A stretch of 64,000 nucleotides of DNA, taken from the NCBI GenBank assembly GCA_015075225.1, contig JABTUQ010000001.1, forward strand, positions 420,420 through 484,419, read 5' to 3'. The translations under genes were made by a program, and so were the position numbers. Source of the stretch: Burkholderiales bacterium (GTDB lineage Bacteria > Pseudomonadota > Gammaproteobacteria > Burkholderiales > Nitrosomonadaceae). The notes under the pieces were generated by a model, which saw only the letters and a program-made list of their open reading frames with translations, was not told where the DNA came from and did not search any database. The stretch's first letter is position 1; each line of letters opens with the position of its first letter. This document shows positions 46,382 through 55,012 of the stretch, piece after piece.

Positions 46382-46930
46382 TTACAACGCCTCATAACGG
46401 ATTTCCACCACCTCCAGCTCCTCCAATCCGCCCGGGGTTTGCAATGACACCACATCCCCCTCATGCGCCTTCAGCAAACATCTTGCCAATGGTGAAATCC
46501 AGCTGATCCAGCCCCGGCCCGGCTCGGCTTCATCAATACCAACGATGCTGTACGTGTGCTCCTCGCCATGCTGATTACAAACTGTTACCGTCGCCCCAAA
46601 AAAAACCTGGTCACACTCGCCGCGCCGTTCCGGATCGATAATTTCAGCGTTATCCAGACGCCTGGATAAAAAACGCAAACGGCGATCAATTTCACGCAAG
46701 CGTCGTTTGCCATAGATGTAATCGCCATTTTCCGAGCGATCCCCATTCGATGCCGCCCAGGAAACAATTTTGACCACCTCCGGACGCTCCACTTTCCATA
46801 ACCGGTCGAACTCCTCCTTCAACCGCGCATACCCCCGGGGAGTCATATAGTTTTTACCCCCCTGCTGCGGTTGCGGTGCATCATCGAGTTCATCTTCATC
46901 ATCATTTTCTTTAACAAATGCCTTGCTCAT
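46382..46930 (-). CDS. greB: Transcription elongation factor GreB
   Basis: GreB rescues backtracked RNA polymerase by stimulating transcript cleavage. The 182-residue protein has an acidic N-terminal extension (KENDDEDELDDAPQ), then the coiled-coil domain with NYMTPRGYARLKEEFDRLW and the tip region SENGDYIYGKRRLREIDRRL, and the C-terminal FKBP-like domain (FGATVTV, ISWISPLARCLL). The ATG at 46928-46930 is chosen over an upstream in-frame ATG because it begins the family MSKAF-type start and leaves out an unrelated Trp-rich leader. Confidence 0.92.
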   Translation of the reverse strand: MSKAFVKENDDEDELDDAPQPQQGGKNYMTPRGYARLKEEFDRLWKVERPEVVKIVSWAASNGDRSENGDYIYGKRRLREIDRRLRFLSRRLDNAEIIDPERRGECDQVFFGATVTVCNQHGEEHTYSIVGIDEAEPGRGWISWISPLARCLLKAHEGDVVSLQTPGGLEELEVVEIRYEAL

Positions 46931-47047
46931 CGTCACCAGCCACCAATAAAAATCATCCAACGCCAAACATACACCACAAAACTGCCGGAAAACCCGTTTC
47001 CACCATTTGTTCCGTATAAGCATCCTGTTTCACAAATTCGACAACCC

Positions 47048-47902
47048 TTAGAGTCTGTTTACGATCTTCTGAGTAGCAGAGCCAGGAATGCCAGATGAAT
47101 GAATTGCAAGCTGGTATTGAGTTTACGCTCGCAGTTTTTCCACAGCCGCCGATTCTTCTGCAGCCAGGCAAAGCTGCGCTCAACAATCCAGCGTTTGGGC
47201 ATGACCTTGAAGGTATGCAGCTCACTCCGCTTGGCAATCTGCACTGTGACGGGCTCTCTCAGGATTTTCCGCACGCCTTCGGTAAATGGTTTTCCGGTGT
47301 AGCCGCTGTCGCACAGCAGACTTTGTACTTTCCCCAAGCTCGACCTGCAGTGCTCCAGCGCTTGCAATGCGCCTTTGCGATCGGTTACCTCCGCCGTCGT
47401 CACCGCAATGGCATGCGGCAACCCTTGCGTATCGACCGCGATATGGCGTTTGATGCCCGATACTTTCTTGCCAGCGTCATAACCCTTCTGACCCGCCGTG
47501 TCCGTGTTCTTCACGCTCTGCGCGTCCACGATCAAGAACGTGCTGTAAGCGTTGCGCCCCTGTTTCTCGCGGGCCGCGCCAACCTGATTTTTTTAATGCC
47601 CGCTCCAGCACGCTTACACCGTGCTGGTCGGGCTCACTCCATTTACGCCAATAGGCGTACACACTCTGCCATTTGGGAAATTCGCCAGGCAGGAACCTCC
47701 ATTGGCAACCGGTGCGCAGCAGATACAGCACCGCACAGAATACCTCGTATAGATCCACCGTCGTGGGCTTGGTGCTGCGTCGAACACTGCGCAGAAGTGG
47801 CTCTATCCCGGCAAATTGTTCTCTGCTGATATCGCTGGCATATTTCGTTCTCTTCATCCCCGTATTGTCAGCGATGGAGAAAAGATTGTAAACGGGCTCT
47901 TA
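47048..47902. mobile_element. Intact IS5-family insertion sequence (IS1031/IS427 type), 849 bp plus TTA duplication
   Basis: The element spans 47051-47899. Its ends GAGTCTGTTTACGATCTT and, on the other strand, GAGCCCGTTTACAATCTT match at 16 of 18 positions. TTA flanks both sides (47048-47050 and 47900-47902), a 3-bp TNA duplication. It holds one transposase split in two frames. Its right TTA directly abuts the first bases of MITE copy C. Confidence 0.88.
47059..47857 (-). CDS. IS5-family transposase, two frames joined by -1 frameshift
   Basis: The upstream frame (47857 down to about 47598) encodes the N-terminal domain with REQFAGIEPLLRSVRR and GCQWRFLPGEFPKWQSVYAYW. The downstream frame (to 47059) has the DDE core: Asp in LIVDAQSVKN, Asp in LLCDSGYTG, and Glu in WIVERSFAWLQKNRRL. 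At the junction the minus strand reads TTAAAAAAATC, a run of seven A on which a -1 slip joins the frames (ALKK then NQVGAAREKQG). IS427-type elements are known to use such programmed frameshifting. The product should be full length and possibly active. Confidence 0.85.
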
Positions 47903-48041
47903 GGAACCTCTGAGAAACGTCAGCGCGGCAGCCAGTTCAAAGCAAAAATCGGTAAAAAAACGGAGTTTATATGTAATAAATGATCATTTTGAGCCGGTTT
48001 TAACGCAGAAATGACAACACAGGTAGCTCTTTTCAAAGACT
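47903..48041 (+). repeat. MITE-like repeat, copy C, right end degenerate
   Basis: Starts GGAACCTCTGAGAAACGTCAGCG next to the IS5-family element and shares the interior of copies A and B (GGAGTTTATATGTAATAAATG, TTTTAACGCAGAAATGACAAC). The right end, around CTCTTTTCAAAGACT, has lost part of the terminal repeat. Confidence 0.75.
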
Positions 48042-48061
48042 TACTTGTGCCGCAACCAGCC

Positions 48062-48086
48062 ACAATGCGACATTATGTCGCATTGT
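48062..48086. promoter_or_regulatory. 25-bp perfect palindrome, operator-like
   Basis: ACAATGCGACAT at 48062-48073 and its exact complement ATGTCGCATTGT at 48075-48086 flank one central T. It lies in the 385-base gap between MITE copy C and the choice-of-anchor gene. That gap also has shorter hairpins (CTCGTT/AACGAG near 48133, TCCCTG/CAGGGA near 48236) and no convincing gene. A repressor-type dimer site is the simplest reading. Confidence 0.45.
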
Positions 48087-48428
48087 ATCCAGCTCATTTT
48101 TAAACATAATTGCAACCCTCAGCAAAAGCCACCCTCGTTGTGAAACGAGCCCGGAAAACCTACGGATCTTAAGATTGTTTACCAGCAACGGATATTGTCT
48201 ATTCCGTTCAACACCTGAAGATGGCCGGGTTACCTCCCTGGAATGACAGGGAAGTTCCAAATCACCAATGCACTGCGATACCTCGCAAAAAGGAATCCGG
48301 CCGCATATCCCCCGGAACATCATTCAAACACTCGTGCTTGTAAAGCAATTGTCGTGCCTCGCAAAACCGGTGCGGCAACAGCCTTACATAAAAACAACAC
48401 AATAAATCAACAAATTGAGGGTTACTTC

Positions 48429-49013
48429 ATGAAATACATCTATCAGTTCGCAGCGACCGCCATCCTGGCAGGAATCGGCAATTTTTCCCACGCCAGTCTG
48501 ACCACCAGCTCCGGCGTGCAAAGCTTCTCCGGCAATGCCTCGGTCACAGCGACATCAACCAGCAAAACTGCTGTCAGCAATACAAACAACAATGCATCTG
48601 TCGCAACGGTTTCACTCGGGCAATTTGACACATCAATCGGCGTGTTGACCGGCGTGGAATTACAGCTGAAATCCAGCCGCACCCAAACCATCGATGGCAC
48701 CGGCTTCAAGAATAATGGCCCGGGGCGTACCGCGAGCGGTAGTGGCACCAGCTCGGCATTGCTCAGCACATCGGGGTTTAACGCCGCGTTTACACCAAAC
48801 ATTACCCAGACAGGCAGCGGTTGCGGGCTGGCGATGGGTATGACTGGATATATCTCGTGCAACTGGGGATCGCAAACCTCTGCATCAATCGTCACCAACA
48901 TCACCGGCAACGTTGCCTCAGGCAATCTGAACGACTATGCTGGTACCGGTCTGATCAACGCCACACTGACCACGCCCGACCTTGCTGCCACCGCCACACT
49001 GACAGCCACCATG
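48429..49013 (+). pseudogene. Secreted choice-of-anchor E-type surface protein, 3' end lost
   Basis: The ATG at 48429 starts a signal peptide (MKYIYQFAATAILAGIGNFSHA) cut before SLTTSSG. The mature part is Ser/Thr/Asn-rich beta-type sequence with QFDTSIGVLTGVELQL, the pattern of choice-of-anchor E proteins that normally end in a PEP-CTERM sorting signal. Here the coding sequence breaks off after LTATMD, where IS21 transposase sequence begins, so the C-terminal anchor is missing. The merged frame runs on to a stop at 49053-49055. About 195 residues of the original gene remain. The family call is moderate. Confidence 0.6.
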
Positions 49014-49302
49014 GATGCACGGCACCACCGGCGAGTTGCCACGGGAGCGGTTTGAGCGGGATGAGCGCGTCCAGCTCAAATCTTATCTGTCACCAGCCTG
49101 TGTCACACTGGTGGCCAGCGAAACCCGCAAGGTGGATAAAACCGGGCTGATCTCCTGGAAGGCCAACAAATACTCGGTGCCGATGGCATGGCAGCAAAGT
49201 CATGTGGGGGTGCTGGAAAGCGGTAGCCAGTTGCACATTACAGACTTGCAAGGTGGTGAGGTGCTCGCCCGGCACGAACTGTCCGGTGGCAAGGGCCGGT
49301 AG
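49014..49302 (+). pseudogene. istA: IS21-family transposase IstA, C-terminal remnant
   Basis: HGTTGELPRERFERDER, then TRKVDKTGLISWKANKYSVP and LARHEL are the hallmark C-terminal beta-barrel region of IS21 IstA transposases (vHGTTGE.P..RF..., ...RKV...G.vsw..N.YSVP). Only about 95 residues remain. No start, catalytic core, istB or terminal repeats are present. It marks an old IS21 insertion or deletion that cut the upstream surface-protein gene. Confidence 0.8.
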
Positions 49303-49407
49303 CCTGCAAGGGGATTCGCAACTGGTAACGGCCGCACCAACTTTTAACCGCACAGCGTCCAGTCAAACTATGGCACCATAAGTACATCCTAATTTTGAAA
49401 CATAGTT

Positions 49408-50400
49408 ATGAAATATCGATTCTGGATTTTGCCACTCTGTCTGGCTGTAGCGGCCTGCGGTCCCAAAACAAAGGTGGACTCCGTGGTCACTCATACTCAA
49501 CCGCAGCAGGCTAGTATCAATCAGGAGCTGTTGCAAGCCTATCACTGGCAGCTCATCGCAGGTAGCGATGCGACTCTGGTGCGACCAAAAGCGCCCATTA
49601 CGCTGGACTTTGACTCAGGTCGTCTGCTGGTGAGCAATAGCTGCAATATCCTAAGCGCTGACGCCCTGCTCAATGGCAGCCAGCTGAAAGTTGGCCAGAT
49701 GCGGTCAACTCGCCGCGCCTGCTTTGGTGAGCTGGAAGGCTTGGATGAGAAAGTCAGCGCCGCTCTGGATGGCCGTCATAATCTGGAGTTGACGACACAG
49801 ATGCAGCTGATTCTGACTCGCGGCGAGCAAAAGCTGGTCTTTGATGCTGTGCCGACGGCACGTACCCGTTTTGGCTCTGAGCCGGTGCGAATCTTCCTTG
49901 AGGTGGCACCACAGCGGCAGGCCTGTAGCCATCCGTCGATTCTTGATTTTCAGTGCCTGCAAGTGCGTGAACGTCATTTTGATGAGCGGGGTTTAGAAGT
50001 CGGCGAGCCGCAAGAATTTACGCTTTTCTATGACGAAATTGAAGGCTTTAACTTCGAGCCGGGTGTGCGCACTGTACTGCGTATCGATCGCTACGAACGT
50101 CAGAACTCGCCGACCGATGCGTCACGCTTTGCCTATGTGCTCGACATGGTGATTCAGAGCGAACAGGTTGAACCAAGCTGTACCGAAGCCGAGTTTGCCG
50201 CCATTGAAGCGCGCCTGGATACTTCGGATGGCCAGGGCCATGGTCCGGATATTGGCTCGGGCGAGTGGCAGTACTCGGTCATGTATCGCCTCGGATTGAA
50301 GCCTGAGCAGCTGCCAGCGACCGGCAGCCCCGATTGGTGCGAGGCTATTCAACGAGCACTGGATGCTCGGGACCAACGTCATCTGCCGCCCCTGAAATAA
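49408..50400 (+). CDS. META and DUF4377 domain lipoprotein
   Basis: A 330-residue protein with a lipoprotein signal ending LAVAAC. Residues about 40-150 resemble the META/HslJ domain (YHWQLIAGSDATLV, LLVSNSCNILSADALL, then MRSTRRACFG). The C-terminal half resembles DUF4377 (IFLEVAPQRQACSHP, CLQVRER, GFNFEPGVRTVLRIDRYER). HslJ-type META proteins are linked to heat and novobiocin stress; the combined architecture has no established role. It is flanked by an IS21 scar and an amidohydrolase within the accessory stretch, so lateral acquisition is possible. Confidence 0.75.
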   Translation: MKYRFWILPLCLAVAACGPKTKVDSVVTHTQPQQASINQELLQAYHWQLIAGSDATLVRPKAPITLDFDSGRLLVSNSCNILSADALLNGSQLKVGQMRSTRRACFGELEGLDEKVSAALDGRHNLELTTQMQLILTRGEQKLVFDAVPTARTRFGSEPVRIFLEVAPQRQACSHPSILDFQCLQVRERHFDERGLEVGEPQEFTLFYDEIEGFNFEPGVRTVLRIDRYERQNSPTDASRFAYVLDMVIQSEQVEPSCTEAEFAAIEARLDTSDGQGHGPDIGSGEWQYSVMYRLGLKPEQLPATGSPDWCEAIQRALDARDQRHLPPLK

Positions 50401-50604
50401 ATCAGCCGGACTGAAACTCGTGTAATACAAAATGAGTTTTACTGCTGCTCGACCCAGGTTTCACGGGATGCGGTCATCGCTCCCATCACAACGGCTAATG
50501 ACGCAGCCAATACCAAAAGAGCAAATGTATTACGCGACATGGTATTGGTTGATGAATCCAAAGTAACTGATGCCGCGGATTTCCTCATCAACCCTTCCAT
50601 CTCA

Positions 50605-52119
50605 CTATCCAAGATCGTTCTTGTGGATGCGGCCATCTTTCATGATGAGTTTCATCGTTTTATCGGGATCCGTGATCAGCGATATATCTTCAAGCGGATT
50701 GCCATCCAGCACGAGCATATCCGCGTACGCTCCCGCTTCAATCCGGCCAAGTTTGCCGGGATAAGGATTACGGTTACCTGAAAGCGCTGTCAGATCGGCA
50801 TTTCCGCTAGTCAGGAAGCGTAGAACGTCCACATTGTCATACCACCGGGCAAACTTGGCGAGCTGCTTGCCCTGGGTTGCCGCCAGCTCGGGGTTGAATA
50901 ATATATCCGTGCCAATGGCCATCTTGATTTTGTATTTGCGCCCCAGTTCGACAGCCCGGGCAGTTCCCTCGGCGATGCGTTTTTGATCCGCGCGCTTTTC
51001 CGGTGAAATATGGGTACTCGCATCTTCGTCAGCGAGAAAAGGTTGAATGCTCCACCAGACATCCGCATCCGCCATGCGCTTGACCGTTTCTTCATCAGCC
51101 AGTTGCCCGTGCTCGATCGACTTTATCCCGGCGGCGAGCGCTCGCTGAATACCAGCAGGCGTATAGGTGTGCACACAAACATAAGTGCCCCAGTCGCTTG
51201 CAGCCGATACCGCCGCCTTCATCTCGGCAACCGTATATTGAAGCGCGTCAATCGGGTCATAGACGGATGAAACACCACCGCTGCCCATGATCTTGATTTG
51301 GCTGGCGCCCAGCATGAGTTGTTCGCGCACTCGGCGCAGTATCTCTTCGTTCCCGTCAGCAATGGCCGAAATGCCCGCTCTCTCGGCGGCACTGAGATCA
51401 CTCTGCGCCGTGCGAGGCAGATCGGTGCGCATGCGAAAATCGCCATGCCCCGACGTTTGCGAGATCATCGCGCCAGATGGATAGATACGTGGACCGGGAA
51501 AACGCCCCTCGTCGATGGCGCGTTTCAATGCGAAGGACGGCCCGCCAACATCTCTGACCGTCGTGAACCCGCGCAGCATTGTGCGCCTCGCTTCTTCCGC
51601 GGCAACAAGATGTATGTAGGCGACGTCAGCCGTCATCGCCGTCATCTGCGGAATGCCGGCAAGCATCGAATGCCAATGCGCATCAATCATACCCGGCATC
51701 AGTGTCCGACCGCCGCAATCAATCGTGTCCACCTCAGCGACGGCGTCACCACGACCAATGAGGGCTTTAATCAATTTACCCTCGACCAATACGTCTTTCC
51801 CTTCTATGAGCTTTGCGCTCATGCCGTCAAAGATGCGAACGTTCGTCAACCGGATCGGCTTGCCGGATTCCGGGGTGGAGCTACCCGATTTCTCAGTCCC
51901 CTGCACAAAGGTATCTGGTTTTCCGGATGCCTGTGCGAAGGTAGAACCGGTCATTCCGAGAATCGGGGCGGCAAAACTTGCCACGATCCCTTTTAATACA
52001 GATCTGCGGGACAGTTCTTTATTAATACGTGCGAACAGCTGTTGCGTTTGCGGACTGCAGCATGCGCAGGCCGAGAGATCGGTTGAGTGTTGGGATTTTT
52101 CTTTACCCGTAAACAGCAT
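50605..52119 (-). CDS. Secreted amidohydrolase-superfamily metallohydrolase
   Basis: A 504-residue protein. A twin-arginine-like motif (SRRSVLKG) about 35 residues in precedes a hydrophobic stretch ending TFAQA, suggesting Tat export. A cysteine cluster (CACCSPQ) lies before it. The catalytic domain is of the imidazolonepropionase/prolidase-like amidohydrolase type: DAHWHSMLAG metal site, TTVRDVGG, VCVHTYT, SIEHGQL, and IGTDILFN. The substrate is unknown. ATG at 52117-52119 follows AGGAG. Only about 30 bases upstream lies the end of an IS427-type relic, so its native promoter may have been displaced. Confidence 0.8.
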   Translation of the reverse strand: MLFTGKEKSQHSTDLSACACCSPQTQQLFARINKELSRRSVLKGIVASFAAPILGMTGSTFAQASGKPDTFVQGTEKSGSSTPESGKPIRLTNVRIFDGMSAKLIEGKDVLVEGKLIKALIGRGDAVAEVDTIDCGGRTLMPGMIDAHWHSMLAGIPQMTAMTADVAYIHLVAAEEARRTMLRGFTTVRDVGGPSFALKRAIDEGRFPGPRIYPSGAMISQTSGHGDFRMRTDLPRTAQSDLSAAERAGISAIADGNEEILRRVREQLMLGASQIKIMGSGGVSSVYDPIDALQYTVAEMKAAVSAASDWGTYVCVHTYTPAGIQRALAAGIKSIEHGQLADEETVKRMADADVWWSIQPFLADEDASTHISPEKRADQKRIAEGTARAVELGRKYKIKMAIGTDILFNPELAATQGKQLAKFARWYDNVDVLRFLTSGNADLTALSGNRNPYPGKLGRIEAGAYADMLVLDGNPLEDISLITDPDKTMKLIMKDGRIHKNDLG

Positions 52120-52148
52120 GGCATACTCCTGTTTCAATTTGGTTTTCC

Positions 52149-53094
52149 TAGGGTTTGTTCTCAATCATGCGAATAGCTGTTGCCATATGCAATTGACGCC
52201 GAATAAATCGTTCACGGTCAATGACATGGCGAAGGGCTGTTCACAGTGGATGAATTGATGGTCATCTCCTGACTTTTGCGCAGGAGTCAGGATGGACCGG
52301 ACGATGCGATCGAGATGACCAGTGGCAATGCATTGAGCAGCTATTGCCGGGCAAGAAGGGCGATCCTGGCTGTAGTGCGAAGGACAAACTGACGCTTTGT
52401 CGAAGCCGTTCTCTGGATCATGCGTACCACTTCCGCAGTCCGTGGCGTGACCCGCCCGAAGAGCTTGGGCATTGGCATCGGACAGACGTCCGCTTCTCGC
52501 GCTGGCGCGAGATCAAGGTGTCTGGGAGCGCGCAGCACTGCAAGGCGATCGATGACACGCCCGCATTTGTTCATTGACTCGACCATCGTGCGCCCACCAG
52601 CACCGCTGGCGCCCAAAAAAAGCAGGCCAACAGGGACGTGTTGGCCGTTCACGGGACGGACTGACCACCAAACTGCATGTCGGCGTGGATGCCTCGGGCA
52701 ATCCGCTGCGGATAATTCTCTCGGCCGGACATCTATCAAGCCGATATCGGACAAGCGACCGCACTGATCAGGGATCCAGCCCGTCAAGAGACATTCTGTT
52801 CCGGTGGCCGACAAAGACCATTCTGAAACGGATGCCTTCGTCACCGGATGAGGTACAAACCAAGGCAGAATCAGGGCGGTCATCCTGCCACTCCCAACAG
52901 ACTCAACTCCGCGCACGTTCGACCGCCATATCTACAAGAGCCGCAATCAGATCGAGCGTTTCTTCGCACGTATCAAGCAAAATGCAGACGCATCGCCGCG
53001 GGATCTACGACAAACTCGCACAATCCTTCCTGTCGTTCGTCCAGCTAAGCTTCTGCGCTATCGTCTGGTTGATCTTGATTGAGAACACACCCTA
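52149..53094 (+). mobile_element. IS5-family (IS427-type) element with broken transposase
   Basis: Ends GGGTTTGTTCTCAATCA (from 52151) and, on the other strand, GGGTGTGTTCTCAATCA (to 53092) match at 16 of 17 positions and are flanked by TA. The transposase (about 52290-53090) is recognisable in mixed frames: IEQLLPGKKGDPG, HLFIDSTIVR, LTTKLHVGVDASGNPLRIILSAG, YKSRNQIERFFARIKQ, YDKLAQSFLSFVQL. Several indels break the frame. Whether these are real decay or sequence errors is unclear, as the same density of indels affects the next genes. Confidence 0.8.
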
Positions 53095-53095
53095 A

Positions 53096-53840
53096 GGGTC
53101 TGTTGACGTTTTGAGCTGGCACCAATAAGGAGGAGCAAACTCCCGTAATATTGAGGTTCCCATACCACCAACAAAACGAGTTTGCGATGTCCCGACTGAT
53201 GCTCAATGACGAACTGTGGTCGAAGCTGAAGAAGATTCTGCTTCAAGAAGCGATTTATAACAAGCGCAACCTGCGCATGGCAGTAGAAGGCATGCTGGAT
53301 CGAAACGCGGGTTGACTGCAAAAGCCGTGGCGAGACTTGCCCGCGCATTCCAACGCTGGCATCAGTGGCACCGGACTTTCGTCCGCTTCTCGTGCTGGCG
53401 CGAGAAAGGTGTCTGGGAGCGTGTGGCAACAGCACTGCAAGGCGATGCTGACATGGAGCATTTGTTCATTGATTCGACCATCGTGCGCGCCCACCAGCAC
53501 TCCGCTGGCGCCCAAAAAAGGCCAACAGGAAATTGGCCTTTCACCTCGCTAATTGACTGACCACCAAACTGCATATCGCTGAAGTGGATGCAACATCTCA
53601 ATCCGCTGCGGATAATTCTCTCGGCCGATATTTTCAGATTACCGATATCGAACAAGCCCCGCACTGATCAAGGATCAGTCCGTCAGAATCTGTTGTGGCT
53701 GACAAGGGTTTACGACTCGGGATTGCCTTCCCGTCACCGCGATTACAAACCAAGGCAGTCAGGCGGCCATCCCGCCACGCCCAACAGACTCAACCCGCGC
53801 ACGTTCAGACCGCCATATCTACAAGAGCGTAATCTGATCG
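53096..53840 (+). mobile_element. Second IS5-family element, broken and lacking its right end
   Basis: It begins GGGTCTGTTGACGTTTT immediately after the first element. A good N-terminal frame at 53187 encodes MSRLMLNDELWSKLKKILL. From about 53320 the sequence closely parallels the first element (WRDLPAH, FIDSTIVRAHQHSAGAQK, NPLRIILSA, PNRLNPRTF) with many indels. It ends near 53840, within the region before the catalytic Glu, with no right terminal repeat. Confidence 0.75.
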
Positions 53841-54143
53841 TGCAGCAGCGTGGCGACCCAGTGCCCTTGTTATCGCCGCTACTGGGTTGCTTCACACCTT
53901 CGGTGTTCACAAAGACGGCAGTGATGGTGTTACCGGGTTGCTTCCTGATTACTGGGTTACCACGTCAGCCCGAGATTTCCCCGCAATAACAGGTCAATTC
54001 GCAAAGACAGCAAGGTAGTTGCGGGATTGCTTCGTTTTTACGGGTCTGCAATGAAGGAATTTGTTATATCGCAGTCTCCCCTGCCATTTTCCCGCTTGAC
54101 TGCCCATGGCTCCCCAACAAAACTCTTTGTTATACTCGTTCGC
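53841..54143. other. Gene-free spacer upstream of rapZ with short internal repeats
   Basis: These 303 bases hold no convincing gene. ACTGGGTTGCTTCA, ACCGGGTTGCTTCCTG and TACTGGGTTAC repeat within 53880-53965. A GATTGCTTCG...TGCAATGAA stem-like sequence near 54025-54055 resembles the REP-type palindromes common in proteobacteria. In many betaproteobacteria hprK precedes rapZ; no trace of it could be read. Confidence 0.4.
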
Positions 54144-55012
54144 ATGCAAGTCATCATTATCAGCGGGTTGTCCGGTTCGGGAAAATCCATCGCGCTCAAT
54201 GTCCTGGAAGATTCAGGATACTACTGTGTCGATAATCTTCCCGCGTCACTGCTTGTCGTCCTCATCAATCACCTGCAAATGCAGCAGCACACGCATATTG
54301 CAGTGGCTATCGACATGCGCAGCGGCGAGAACATCACCGTGCTGCCGTGGCAGCTCAAGATGATCGACAAAAACATCCAGATAAAGATTCATCTTTCTGG
54401 ATGCGCGTACTGAAACGCTGATGCAGCGTTTTTCCGAAACGCGCCGCAGGCACCCCATGAGTGATGCAAACATTACGCTGGAAGAAGCTATCCGGCGGGA
54501 ACGTGAAGCGCTCGCCTCGCTGATAGGGATCGGTCATCATATTGATACGAGCGCGTTGCGGCCCAATGCGCTGCGTGCTTTCATCAAGGATTTCATTGCC
54601 GAGAGCCGCAGCCTGCTCAATTAACCTTGCTGTTCCAGTCGTTCGGCTACAAACACGGTCTTCCGCTGGACGCCGATCTGGTGTTTGACATACGCTGTCT
54701 GCCCAATCCGTTCTACGATCCACAACTGAAGGAACTGACCGGGCATGATCCCGAAGTCATCCGCTTTATGGAATCTCAGCCGGATGCTTCGAAAATGCTC
54801 AGGGATATCAGCAGTTTTCTCAACACCTGGCTACCGGCCTATATCAGGGATAACCGGGCCTATCTCACGGTTGCCATCGGCTGTACCGGCGGGCAGCATC
54901 GCTCGGTTTATTTTGCAGAAAAGCTTGCACTTGCATTCCTGCGACGAGCGCCCATGTGCTGGTACGTCATCGCGGCCTGGCGGAATACAATCCGCACTAC
55001 GCGCGCAGGTAA
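54144..55012 (+). pseudogene. rapZ: RNase adapter protein RapZ, full length with three frameshifts
   Basis: RapZ is a P-loop protein that in enterobacteria guides RNase E to the sRNA GlmZ, controlling amino-sugar synthesis. The parts align in order: MQVIIISGLSGSGKS with Walker A at the start, then after a shift near 54391 ETLMQRFSETRRRHPMSD, after a shift near 54625 [16 protein letters not shown] and [16 protein letters not shown], and after a shift near 54945 the [19 protein letters not shown] end. Total length, about 289 codons, is normal, so nothing is missing but single bases. The stop overlaps the recG stop (convergent). Confidence 0.85.

Noticed and set aside
46930-47023. Longer GreB N-terminus from an upstream ATG
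   Set aside because: The extra 31 residues are Trp/Phe/Cys-rich and unlike GreB, and the internal start matches the family.
50439-50540. 33-codon possible small membrane protein (MSRNTFALLVLAASLAVV start) downstream of the amidohydrolase
   Set aside because: It has one hydrophobic segment but no ribosome-binding site and no recognisable family; evidence is too thin.
53841-54143. Remnant of hprK upstream of rapZ
   Set aside because: No HprK motif could be read in any frame; only short repeats are visible.
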